This document shows, piece by piece, positions 16,834 to 25,309 of a stretch of 64,000 nucleotides of DNA. The stretch's first letter is position 1. Every line of letters starts with the position of its first letter. The notes under the pieces were generated by a model, which made no database searches, had not been told where the DNA came from, and saw only the letters and a list, made by a program, of their open reading frames with translations. Source of the DNA: a bacterium (GTDB lineage: Bacteria; Myxococcota_A; Polyangia; Nannocystales; Nannocystaceae); NCBI GenBank assembly GCA_024742475.1, contig JANSYI010000005.1, forward strand, positions 1 to 64,000, in the 5' to 3' direction. A program made the position numbers and the translations under genes.

Positions 16834-17799
16834 ATGCTCAATGAGTTTGAACGCCGCGTGCAGGCTGCACGTGACTCGGTGGATACCGAACTCCGCCGGC
16901 TTGGACGCTCTGGCCTCCTCTCGGCCGGGCGGCTGCACATGCTCGCGCTCGACAACCCCACCGGGTTCGAGGAGCGCCTCGGCCCGGCGCTGTGCATGTC
17001 CGTCAGCGGTCTATTCGGCGGACCGCGCGAGCTGGCCATGTCTTCGGCCGCTGCGGTGGAGCTCGCTCGCGGGGTGTTTGGCGCGTCGCGAGGCGAGTGG
17101 GCTGGCGTCGAGTTCGGAAGCCCGACGGCCCGGATGGCTGGCCGAGGCCGGATGTCGCTCGCGGTTCAGGCGCTGCTGCAACACGTGCAACGGCTCAACC
17201 CCGACGCGGCGATGCGAACCCTCGAGGTCCACGCCGAGATGGCGCGGGAGTACGCCGCGGGCAAGCGCACCCTGGCGTCCTGGATGGCGGAGCGTCGCTG
17301 GGACATCGACCAGCTCGCCTACGTCAAGGTCGTCTGCCGGACGCGCGCATGGAGTGCCTTCGTGGCGCCGCTGATGTGCGGCGTCGTCATCGCGAACGCA
17401 TCCGAAGAGCGCGCACGGCTGCTCCGACGCTTCGCCGTCCTTCTGGGGACGGCCACCTACGTGGCGCGAGAGGCCGACGACCCCTACATCCGCTCGGGTC
17501 GGCGATCGCTCCCCGTCCTGCACGCGCTGCAGTCTGCCGAACCGGGGCTGCGCGAAGAGCTGCTACACGCCCTCTGCACGCCCAAGGACCCGGCGTCCTA
17601 CGAGCTCGTCGAGGGCACCATCGACGCGGCGAGCAGCCTCGCCTACACCCGTAGCTTCGCCCGGCACCTCGCCCGTCAAGCCGAAGCGGGCCTCGATCAG
17701 GCGTGCTCGGGCCTGCCCCCTTCGGAGGAGCGGGCGTTCCTCGACGCGATCATCGAGCGCACGCTGTGGAGGACACGCCCCGAGTCACTCGGGAACTAG
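16834..17799 (+). CDS. Degenerate polyprenyl-synthetase-like protein
   Basis: A 321-residue helical protein with the general plan of trans-isoprenyl diphosphate synthases. Supporting pieces are CRTRAWSAFVAPLMCGVVIA (where active enzymes have KTaxLf...lGa), then RFAVLLGTATYVAREADDPY and GRRSLPVLHAL (where enzymes have FQIxDDxxD...GK.TLPvlxAL). The first Asp-rich motif, DDxxD, is missing: the region near residues 75-95 has no paired Asp. The second is reduced to ADDPY with the following loop deleted. Catalysis by the usual mechanism is therefore unlikely. The ATG at 16834 has GAG seven bases upstream; a TTG at 16717 is possible. Convergent with the next gene, overlapping 15 bp. Confidence 0.55.
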   Translation: MLNEFERRVQAARDSVDTELRRLGRSGLLSAGRLHMLALDNPTGFEERLGPALCMSVSGLFGGPRELAMSSAAAVELARGVFGASRGEWAGVEFGSPTARMAGRGRMSLAVQALLQHVQRLNPDAAMRTLEVHAEMAREYAAGKRTLASWMAERRWDIDQLAYVKVVCRTRAWSAFVAPLMCGVVIANASEERARLLRRFAVLLGTATYVAREADDPYIRSGRRSLPVLHALQSAEPGLREELLHALCTPKDPASYELVEGTIDAASSLAYTRSFARHLARQAEAGLDQACSGLPPSEERAFLDAIIERTLWRTRPESLGN

Positions 17800-18621
17800 C
17801 GCCTTGCGCGAGAGGTCGCCTGCAACCGTCGCGAGCACGCCCTCGAGCTCCGCCTCGGTCTTGCGGAGGATGCTTCGGTAGAGCGCGCGATAGGCCAGCG
17901 CCATCAGCCCTACCCCCGTCGCGCCCAGGGCGACCGCGGGAATCGCCGCCATCGCGGTCAACCCGAAGGCCAGCCCGCTGGCGACGCCCACCCCACCTCC
18001 GAGTACGCCACCGATGCGGGCGACACGAAGGTTGGCGTGCGCGCCCGAGCGAAGGTCCCCCACGACCACCACCTCGGTGCGTTCGCCGATCGGTCGAAAG
18101 CTGGCGTGCAGCGTCCACATCTCCAGCTGCTCGAGGCGGTAGGCCAAGGAGGTGTACTTGCCGGTGGACGACATGAGCTGGGAGAGGCGGGGCATGTGAA
18201 ACTCGAGGACGCCGCCCGCATCGCGCCGCATCGGCTCGGCCTCTCCGCGCAGCTCCAGCCGCACCTTCTCCGATTCGAAGACTCGACAGCACGCGGCGAC
18301 CGTCGCGTCGAGGTCGCCGTCGAAGACCCGCGAGACGGAGAGGCTGCGCTGACGGGTGCCGAGCCAGCGCAGGAGGGCCGCGTCGGAGTCCGAGCTGGGC
18401 TCGACCTTGGCCAACGCCTGTTCGCGCAACGCCAGCTCGAGGAAGCGCGGCTCGATGCCCGCTTCGGCGGCCGCCGCCTCGAGTTCCTGGCGACCGTACC
18501 CCTGCCGCGTCGCCACCGCGGTCGTCGACCGCTCGACGCGCTCTGCGGCCTCGAGCTGAAGCTGCGCCGCCCGCTCCAGCGCGGCGGCAGCACGGTGCTC
18601 TGAGATCCGGTCGTCAGCCAT
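17785..18621 (-). CDS. Hypothetical protein with helical front and C-terminal membrane hairpin
   Basis: A 278-residue protein. The N-terminal 70 residues are charged and helical (AALERAAQLQLEAAERVERS), a central alpha/beta region follows, and a glycine-rich hydrophobic pair of membrane segments lies near residues 205-255 (IGGVLGGGVGVASGLAFGLTAM...AIPAVALGATGVGLMALAY in two parts). No family recognised. ATG at 18621 was preferred to an in-frame ATG 42 bp upstream, which adds an unrelated basic leader. Its 3' end overlaps the polyprenyl-like gene by 15 bp in convergent orientation, and its 5' end faces the mscS gene at 18693 across 71 bp. Confidence 0.6.
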   Translation of the reverse strand: MADDRISEHRAAAALERAAQLQLEAAERVERSTTAVATRQGYGRQELEAAAAEAGIEPRFLELALREQALAKVEPSSDSDAALLRWLGTRQRSLSVSRVFDGDLDATVAACCRVFESEKVRLELRGEAEPMRRDAGGVLEFHMPRLSQLMSSTGKYTSLAYRLEQLEMWTLHASFRPIGERTEVVVVGDLRSGAHANLRVARIGGVLGGGVGVASGLAFGLTAMAAIPAVALGATGVGLMALAYRALYRSILRKTEAELEGVLATVAGDLSRKALVPE

Positions 18622-18692
18622 GAATGGTGCAGGTCTAGCAAACACTCGCCCACGAGCCTGCATTCCGTTCGGTACGGGGCTACCCTCCGCGG

Positions 18693-19547
18693 ATGGACAC
18701 CATCGCCGAGCTCGGGGAACACCCCGAAGCGGTCAAGGTCCTCGTCAGCGTCGCGGTCCTGCTGTTCATCGTCGCGGGTCGACGCATCGCGGTCCGCACG
18801 TTCGAGAACTCCGGGCTCCCGCCAGAGCGTCGCAATCGGTTTCTCGTCCAGTCGCGCAACGCCGCGATCTTGCTGTTCCTCGCCAGCGTCACGGTGCTGT
18901 GGGCCGAGCAGCTCCAGACCGTGGCGCTCTCGCTCGCGGCCATCGCGGCGGCGATGGTGATCGCCACCAAGGAGCTGATCTTGTGCCTCAGCGGGACCCT
19001 CCTCCGCATCTCGGCGCGCTCGTTCCGCCTGGGCGACCGCATCGAGATCGACGGCATTCGCGGCGACGTCATCGACATCGGACCGCTGACGACGACGTTG
19101 CTCGAGGTTGGACCCGAGGCGTCCATTCACCGCTTGACGGGGCGCACCGTCGTGCTGCCCAACGCGGTGTTCCTGACGAGTCCGGTGGCCAACGAGACGT
19201 TCACCGAGGAGTTCGTGCTTCACACCACGCGCATCGATCTGCCCGAGGGTGCCGACTGGGAATCCGCGGAGCGGCTGCTGCTCGAGGTTGCAGGCGAGGT
19301 GTGCGGGGAGTTCGTCGACGACGCGGATCAGAACATGCAGCGCATCGGTCACAAGCACGGGCTCGAGCCACCAACGGTTTCGCCGCGCGTTTGGGTCACC
19401 ACCAAGGAAGACTCGGTCAGCCTGATCCTCCGTTACCCGGCGCCCATTCGCCGCCGCGGACAGGTCGAGCAGGCGATCCTGCGAGCGTATCTGCAGCGGC
19501 GTGACGTCAGCCGAGCGACGCCCGATGCAGCACCGCAGGGGGCCTGA
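18693..19547 (+). CDS. MscS-family mechanosensitive channel (first copy)
   Basis: A 284-residue MscS-type channel: three membrane helices (about 13-30, 52-68, 75-96), the last Ala-rich as in the pore-lining TM3, then FRLGDRIEIDGIRGDVIDIG, the hallmark start of the MscS beta-domain, and VLPNAVFLTSPVAN where MscS has VPNS/NS.l. The soluble C-terminal vestibule is complete. Such channels open on membrane tension to release solutes. The gene is convergent with the second mscS copy; their coding regions overlap by 41 bp, so each carries the antisense of the other's 3' end. It differs clearly from the second copy and is not a recent duplicate. Confidence 0.9.
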   Translation: MDTIAELGEHPEAVKVLVSVAVLLFIVAGRRIAVRTFENSGLPPERRNRFLVQSRNAAILLFLASVTVLWAEQLQTVALSLAAIAAAMVIATKELILCLSGTLLRISARSFRLGDRIEIDGIRGDVIDIGPLTTTLLEVGPEASIHRLTGRTVVLPNAVFLTSPVANETFTEEFVLHTTRIDLPEGADWESAERLLLEVAGEVCGEFVDDADQNMQRIGHKHGLEPPTVSPRVWVTTKEDSVSLILRYPAPIRRRGQVEQAILRAYLQRRDVSRATPDAAPQGA

Positions 19548-20337
19548 TGCCGTGCTTGGCAAACGCCTGCATCACGCGCAGGTTCACGTCGGTCACGAAC
19601 GCCTTCTCGTACTTGATGTCGAGCACGTAGGCCTTGAGGCGCAGCCGCACCGCGACCAGGTCACTTTGAACGACCTGCTCGACGAGCACCACGACCGGCT
19701 TGGGCAAGTACGCGTATCGGCTGGAAACCGCCGCCTCCGAGACGATCTCACGAGAGTGCAGGATGTCTTGGTCGGCGCCCACGTGAAAATCCATGACCAC
19801 CTGCATGTCGAGGGCCCCGTAGTTGCCGTTGGAGGTGATCTCGTTGAGGAACTTGTTGTTGGGGATCGTGACCGTGTTGTCGTCGAGCGTTTGTAGCCGC
19901 ACCGAGCGCAATCCGATCGCCGTGATGTCACCGTACTGGCCGCCGAAGCTGACCCGGTCGCCCACCTGGAACGGCCGGTCGAGCATGATCATGATGCCCG
20001 CGATGAAGGACGCGACCAGGTCCTTCACCGCAAAGCCCACCGAGACTGCGACCGTGCCGCCAATGACGGTGTAGGCGTCGTCATCGAGGCGCAGGCTCAG
20101 GTTCAACACCGTCACGCCCGTTGCGACGTAGACGGTGAACTGCAGCACCGTCGCGAACTTCTGGAACAGGAAGCGGCGGTTGGCGAACTGCCCGCTGAGC
20201 TTCTCGACCGTGTTCCGCAGAAAGCGGAGCATCACCAGCGCACCGACGATCACCAAGATCGACGTGAGCACGCCGCTCCAGCGGATGAGCCCCGTGATCT
20301 GCTCGAGGGTCGCGGTATCGGTGTTGAAGCCTTCCAT
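19507..20337 (-). CDS. MscS-family mechanosensitive channel (second copy), partner of the ATPase gene
   Basis: A 276-residue minimal MscS channel: helices at about 22-40, 66-85 and 90-115, with the pore region GGTVAVSVGFAVKDLVASFIAG, then FQVGDRVSFGGQYGDITAIG and TIPNNKFLNEITSN, both canonical. The soluble domain is complete. The ATG lies 3 bp after the stop of the 1134-residue membrane ATPase gene, so both are surely on one transcript. In MscK/KefA proteins the periplasmic region, extra membrane helices and the MscS pore are one polypeptide. Here the pore is a separate subunit. It probably assembles with the ATPase at the inner membrane; this is inference from gene order. Confidence 0.92.
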   Translation of the reverse strand: MEGFNTDTATLEQITGLIRWSGVLTSILVIVGALVMLRFLRNTVEKLSGQFANRRFLFQKFATVLQFTVYVATGVTVLNLSLRLDDDAYTVIGGTVAVSVGFAVKDLVASFIAGIMIMLDRPFQVGDRVSFGGQYGDITAIGLRSVRLQTLDDNTVTIPNNKFLNEITSNGNYGALDMQVVMDFHVGADQDILHSREIVSEAAVSSRYAYLPKPVVVLVEQVVQSDLVAVRLRLKAYVLDIKYEKAFVTDVNLRVMQAFAKHGIRPPAVLHRASLG

Positions 20338-20340
20338 CGT

Positions 20341-23300
20341 TCAGGAAACCAGCAGGTGTTGGCGCGACAGCACGCGGGTGATCGTTCGGTACCAGGTCCA
20401 CGAGAGCCGATAGCGCCCCGAGGTGGGCTCGACGTAGCCGTGCGCAACGGAGAAGCGGATCGCGTCGGCGACGTCGGGCACGGGCAGCTGCGTGCAGTCG
20501 GCGACCTCGTCGGGTGAGGCGAGCTCGAGCTGCACGATCGCGCGCAGGACGAACAGCAGCGTCGGCGGGAGGCGCTCGATCTCGGTCGCGCTGGGCTCTT
20601 CGAACAGACGCACGACCGGATTGTTGGGGTCTGCACCGACGAAGAGCGAGTACCGCCACGCCTGGAGTGCGACCGCTGGGTTCCCGCCGGAGTGGTCCCA
20701 CAGGATGCGGTAGTAGCCGAGCTCGGTGCGGCGCCCCTCCTCCGTGCCCGTGGCCTCGCTTCCGACCACGAGCGCGTCGAAGTCCGGCCTCAGGTCGGCC
20801 TCGCGGGTGCGCCTCTGAATGAGCGTGGAGATCTGGTCCTCGGTCCATCGGGGGAGCAGCAACACCTGGTCGAAGAACACGCGCTCCCCTCGAGCGCGCT
20901 CCACGAAGTGCCACGCGGCCTCCTGCACCGCCACGATCCACGACGCCTCACCGCCGACCTGCAGCGCGAAACGAGTGAAGCGATCGAGCTGTTCGAGCCC
21001 GCCGACAGCGGGGGCGATCATGCGCTGCGCGTCGTCGATGCAGATGATCGAGCGTCCGGTGGCGCGGATCGTCTTTGCGACCGTCTCCTGCTCGAAGTCG
21101 GGGGCGTCGAACTGCACGGCAAGCGCCTCGAGCAGCGCTTCGAAACCCGCAGGGGGGCACCCGACGACGCAGGTGGTCTCGTCGCTGCGGGCAACCACCC
21201 GCTTGAGGAAGGTCGTCTTGCCCATGCCACGCTCACCGACGACGACGCTGAGCGTGCACGACTTGCTGTTGGCGAGATCGAGCGCCTCGGTCACGAGGTC
21301 GCGTGCGGGCTCCTCGAGCGGGAGCAGCGTCGTCGACCGGCTCTCGGGTCCGAGCTGATCGAACGCGACGCCTTGCAGCGGCTCCCCGCGCGGTCCCTTG
21401 GCCGCGCTCTCGGCCTGCTTGGCGACCTCGCGGCGGAAGAGGTACGCGAGCACCTTGCGGGTGGTGTCCAGGCCGGAGAGCTGCCGCACCATCCAGGCGC
21501 TCACCCCCTGCACGAGCAGCCAAACTCCGCCGACGGTCGCGGAGAGGAAGCCCAAGAGTCCCTTCTGGTTGTTGACCACCCAGCCCGCCAGCGTGCTCGT
21601 CTTTGCCGTCATCTCCAGGCGCGTCAGGATGGTCGGGCGCCACTGGACCACGAGCCAGATCCCAATCGGCGCGACCAGGACCCAGCAGCCCTGCAGCACC
21701 CAGCGATAGATCGTGCCCTGACCCACGATGTCCGAGGTCAGCGTCAAGATGAGACCAACCGCGGTGACCGTGAGTCCGATGAGGCGAAGAGATCGATAGC
21801 GCAGCTCGGCGTTTCCGCTCTGGGCCGCCCCGTAGACGCTCTGTCGCTCCGCGACTGCGTCGACCGTCAGCACCACCGCGCGTGCACCCTGCACCCAGAC
21901 CAGCACCATCCAGATGAGGCGCAGCTCGGGTGCCTTCGATGCCGTCCCCACGACCATCGGCAGGACCGCGAGCAGGAGCAACCACTCCACGGGCCGCCGG
22001 ACCTTCATCAGGTACCAGATGGCCGACGAACGCAGCCTCTGCGCGGGCGTCTGCGTGAAGCCCCAAGTCGGACCTCGCCAGCGGCGAAGCACGGCGTCCG
22101 CCAGGCCACGCCACCAACGGAACAAGGAGACGAGGACCAGCAGCTCCAGCGCCGTGATCACGATGCGGACTGGCCTCTCCCGGACGGTCGTAGACAGCGA
22201 CGCGATGTCCCGGGGCAGCGACATCGCGTGGTAGCGCAGCTCGAGCGCGATCTGCCCGAGCTCGCGACGCGCCTGGGCACGACCGGGTGTCCCCAGCCCG
22301 GTGAGTTCATCGCGGGTCTCGCTGGACATGTTGAGCAGCAGCCTCAACCTCGCCCGATTGAGCATGACGACGTCGTCGCGCAGCAGCTCCGCGACCTCCC
22401 AGGCGACGCGCAGCTCTTCGGCCGTGAGCGCCTCGACCTCGGCGTCGAGCCCGGCGAGGAGCTCGGCCACGTCGCCGCGATCGACGTCGGCAGGGAGGCG
22501 CGCGTCGTCGAAGTCCGCCGACGGAGCGGGCACGGTCTGGCCGGGGTTCGCCGCCCGCTCGAGCGCTTCGGCCAGCGCCGCGCGTGCTTCGTCGAGGGCG
22601 GAGCGGACATCCTGGTACAGCGCGTCGGCCTCCACGGCACCACCCCCGAGGCCAGCGAGCTCGTCGACCTTGCGGTGCCACTCGAGCGCGTTCTCGTGGA
22701 GGTCGCGAGACGACTGCTTCCATCGAGGCAGATCCGCGGCGAACAACGCCTGGCGCTGCTTGATGCCCAGCAGCTCGGCGCGCATCTCTGCCACCACGCG
22801 CAACGCCTCGCTTCGCGCCTTGCTGGCGACCACGAGCGCCTCCTCCTGTTCGCGCGCCGCGTCCGCGGCCTCCTGTTCGGCATCGGAGATGTCCTCGCGA
22901 TCGCGAGCCTCCTCCTCATCGACGAACTCCTCGGGGATCTCGATCTCGATCTCGGGCTCGGGCTCCGGTGGCGTGCTCGCGACCTCACGGAGCCGCTGCC
23001 GCTCCTCGGCAGGAAGCTCGAGCCATGCGGCGTAGGCCCCCTGCAGCCTTTGCGCAGCCTCGGTGCGGCGCACGAAGAGCTCGCCTCCCTCGGCCTCGAC
23101 CTCCGGTGGGGCCTCGAGGGGCAGGAAGGCGAGCGCATCGACACGCAGCCGCTCGTCGATCTCGGCCCCGGGCTCGACTTCGCCGGCGGCCAGTCGCTCG
23201 AGCGCCTCGGCCTGCATCTGGAGCCGCTCTGCGTCCGCGGCCCAGCGCTCCCCTTGGCGCTGCTCGGCGAACGCTGCGTCGGCTTTGGCGTCGTGGGCGT

Positions 23301-23745
23301 CGAACAGCGCCTGGCGAGCTGCGGGCTCCAACGCGATGAACGCGGCGAGCGCGGCACGGAGGCGTGCCGGCGCGTCCACCGCTTCGGGTTGGGACCCGGG
23401 TTCCTCCGGCGGAGTCTCCTGTGGCGGGGGCTCCGCACTCAACGCCGCAAGCAGCTCGACGCCAAGCGAGTCCTGCGCGAATACGAACAGCGTGCGAGCG
23501 TCGACCGCGGGGTCGAGCGATCCGTCGAGGAACGATTGAATTGCGGTCGCCCGGGCGGAAATCGGGTCGTGCGGCTCGGTCGGCTCACCGGCTGTGTTCG
23601 GGTCCGCGCTTGCCTCGACGTGAGATTCGGTGGGCTTCTCCGGATCGTCTTCTCCACTGGGCACCTGTGCGACCGCAGGAGCGATCAGGGCGAAAGTGAG
23701 CGCCGCGACGAGAACGGCGTACATGCGTGACCAACGACGACCCAT
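20341..23745 (-). CDS. Large membrane protein: periplasmic coiled-coil region, six TMs, AAA/STAND-type ATPase
   Basis: A 1134-residue protein of unusual design. Residues 1-27 are a signal peptide (ends APAVAQ). Residues about 28-520 are periplasmic, Ala/Glu/Arg-rich and largely coiled coil, with acidic proline breaks near 105-125 and 258-280. Six membrane segments follow (about 526-543, 586-601, 608-632, 650-671, 683-701, 730-752). The cytoplasmic part is a P-loop ATPase: Walker A GERGMGKTTF (837-846), Walker B IICIDDAQ (900-907), a possible sensor strand SWIVAVQ (935-941), and a winged-helix-like end (1060-1120), as in STAND/ExeA-type AAA proteins. The periplasmic and membrane plan resembles MscK, but the channel pore is in the gene 3 bp downstream. 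I chose ATG 23745; ATG 23724 also fits. Confidence 0.85.
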   Translation of the reverse strand: MGRRWSRMYAVLVAALTFALIAPAVAQVPSGEDDPEKPTESHVEASADPNTAGEPTEPHDPISARATAIQSFLDGSLDPAVDARTLFVFAQDSLGVELLAALSAEPPPQETPPEEPGSQPEAVDAPARLRAALAAFIALEPAARQALFDAHDAKADAAFAEQRQGERWAADAERLQMQAEALERLAAGEVEPGAEIDERLRVDALAFLPLEAPPEVEAEGGELFVRRTEAAQRLQGAYAAWLELPAEERQRLREVASTPPEPEPEIEIEIPEEFVDEEEARDREDISDAEQEAADAAREQEEALVVASKARSEALRVVAEMRAELLGIKQRQALFAADLPRWKQSSRDLHENALEWHRKVDELAGLGGGAVEADALYQDVRSALDEARAALAEALERAANPGQTVPAPSADFDDARLPADVDRGDVAELLAGLDAEVEALTAEELRVAWEVAELLRDDVVMLNRARLRLLLNMSSETRDELTGLGTPGRAQARRELGQIALELRYHAMSLPRDIASLSTTVRERPVRIVITALELLVLVSLFRWWRGLADAVLRRWRGPTWGFTQTPAQRLRSSAIWYLMKVRRPVEWLLLLAVLPMVVGTASKAPELRLIWMVLVWVQGARAVVLTVDAVAERQSVYGAAQSGNAELRYRSLRLIGLTVTAVGLILTLTSDIVGQGTIYRWVLQGCWVLVAPIGIWLVVQWRPTILTRLEMTAKTSTLAGWVVNNQKGLLGFLSATVGGVWLLVQGVSAWMVRQLSGLDTTRKVLAYLFRREVAKQAESAAKGPRGEPLQGVAFDQLGPESRSTTLLPLEEPARDLVTEALDLANSKSCTLSVVVGERGMGKTTFLKRVVARSDETTCVVGCPPAGFEALLEALAVQFDAPDFEQETVAKTIRATGRSIICIDDAQRMIAPAVGGLEQLDRFTRFALQVGGEASWIVAVQEAAWHFVERARGERVFFDQVLLLPRWTEDQISTLIQRRTREADLRPDFDALVVGSEATGTEEGRRTELGYYRILWDHSGGNPAVALQAWRYSLFVGADPNNPVVRLFEEPSATEIERLPPTLLFVLRAIVQLELASPDEVADCTQLPVPDVADAIRFSVAHGYVEPTSGRYRLSWTWYRTITRVLSRQHLLVS

Positions 23746-24040
23746 GCCCGGATGACGCGAACGTGCGCGCCCAGAATCGCACGGTATCAGAGGTGCTCTA
23801 AACACCCACATAAGCGGTCGAAACACCTCGTGGCACGAACGATGTGCCTTGACCCGGTGCTCAACAACGCATAGATGCATGCCCAGAAGGGGTGGTGAGC
23901 CGCGAGCTGCGTTGTGCGCAGCTTCGCGCGGGGCCAGGCGGGACGTGTCCGCCCGGCGACAGCCCCCCGACCAGAACGGCCTCCTCGAAAACGGCCGTTC
24001 GCCCACCACCCGCCGCGAAGTCGGCGCCGAGATCCCATTG

Positions 24041-24553
24041 ATGCCTGACGATCGCACCGCACCGAGCACCGCAGAGTCCCTGTTCCCCCCTGCTCGCGAA
24101 CCAAGTGCATCCGCTGGTCATCTGCCCACCCCCCTGTTCGAAATCGCCGTCGCGGCGATGTGGAGCGGCGGAGAGCTGGCCACCCGCTCCGTCGAGCGTG
24201 GCCACGCCCTCGCCCGCAAGCTTCATCCAGTCCCTCGCCGTGGCGGGAGCCCGTTCGGAGCGATGGCCGCGGGGCCCCTTCCCTTCGGCGAGCTCGAGTT
24301 CGACGGGCTCGACGTCGAGGAGCGACGCCTCGCCTACGCAATGACCCTGTGGGTCGGATGCCGAGGCGACCAGCCCCCCTCGGCGCGACGCGCCAGCTTC
24401 TGCCGCGGGCTCCAGCTTCGGCTGCGCATCAGCGACCGCGACGCGTCCATGCTGCGCGACATCGTCACGGCCGTCGAAGCCACCGCCGAGGCCGACGACG
24501 CCGACGCATCGCTCGGATTGTTGCTCGCGGCGCTCGCCCCCGCCCTCGGTTGA
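24041..24553 (+). CDS. Hypothetical protein
   Basis: A 170-residue acidic, Ala/Arg/Leu-rich protein without signal or membrane segment. The middle has a helical repeat-like character (LFEIAVAAMWSGGELATRS, LDVEERRLAYAMTLWVG) and a C-terminal helix rich in Ala and Asp. Codon use is typical of the neighbourhood, which supports it being real. ATG 24041 was chosen because the upstream frame looks non-coding. The 295 bp between it and the divergent ATPase gene contain no gene that I can support and should hold both promoters. Confidence 0.5.
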   Translation: MPDDRTAPSTAESLFPPAREPSASAGHLPTPLFEIAVAAMWSGGELATRSVERGHALARKLHPVPRRGGSPFGAMAAGPLPFGELEFDGLDVEERRLAYAMTLWVGCRGDQPPSARRASFCRGLQLRLRISDRDASMLRDIVTAVEATAEADDADASLGLLLAALAPALG

Positions 24554-24580
24554 GCTCCCGTCCGCCGTATACTTCACGCC

Positions 24581-25308
24581 ATGCGGCGTTGGATCTGGCC
24601 CGTGGCACTGTCCGCGGGCCTCTTGAGCGGTTGCCCGTCTGAGACGAGCTTCGAGTGAGGCAATGCGAGCGACTGTGGATCCGATGGCCGATGCGAGCCG
24701 ACCGGCTTCTGCAGCTTTCCAGACGCGACCTGTGAGTCCGGGTACCGCTACGGCGACCTCGCCGAGTCGCTGTCGAACCAGTGCGTCATCGAGGACGGCA
24801 CCTCGACCTCAGCGAGCTGGCGCTGCCGATCGACCCGGGCGTCGACGATCTCGCGTTCGCTGGCGTGCGCACGGACATCCCCAGCGACCTCTCGGGCACC
24901 GCGTTCGTGCAGACGGTGGTCATCGAGGTCGCCCAGCTCCCGCAGGCCACCGCCGGGCTGTCGATCAACGACGAGATCTTCGACAACGAGAACTCGCTCG
25001 GCGTGGTGGTCCTCGACGGGTCGCTCCGGGTGGAGCGCTTCGAAGACGGCATGGTCGAGTTTCTCGCACAGGAGGCGTTCGACCCGGCGAGCTTCCCCCT
25101 GACCTTGGAGATCTTCGTGTCCGCGGGAGAGGTCACGTTCGCGGCCAGTGGAGGCGCCCTGCGGACCGAGCTCATCACGACCGCCGTGCCGCCGTGGTTC
25201 TCCGACGCGTACGTCAGCCTAGCCGTCGGCAACCCAACTCCGGACGACCCACTCGGAACGCCTCGATTCGACCGCCTCGAGGTGTGCCCGGCCTTGGACC
25301 CGGGCTAG
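24581..25308 (+). pseudogene. Decayed lipoprotein gene (nonsense codon plus frameshift)
   Basis: The ATG at 24581 opens a perfect lipoprotein signal (SAGLLSGC) that hits TGA at 24656 after 25 codons. The same frame then continues with sensible Cys-rich sequence (NASDCGSDGRCEPTGFCSF, CESGYRYGDLAE, NQCVIEDGTSTS), a pattern shared by Nannocystis-type surface proteins. Near 24790-24820 the coding character moves to another frame, where a LamG-like domain follows (DDLAFAGVRTDIPSDLS ... RFDRLEVCPALDPG) to a stop at 25308. One nonsense mutation and at least one frameshift, probably with loss of the Ser/Thr linker, separate it from a working gene. Recoding of the TGA is possible but unlikely given the second lesion. 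Confidence 0.7.
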
Positions 25309-25309
25309 C

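Noticed and set aside
20692-23730. A 1012-codon plus-strand open frame opposite the ATPase gene
   Set aside because: High G/C content gives long antisense frames; its protein is Arg/His/Gly-rich without motifs, while the minus strand has Walker motifs and membrane helices.
24656-24658. TGA in the lipoprotein gene as a selenocysteine codon
   Set aside because: No SECIS-like hairpin is evident just downstream, and a second lesion (frameshift) exists in the same gene, so simple decay is more likely.
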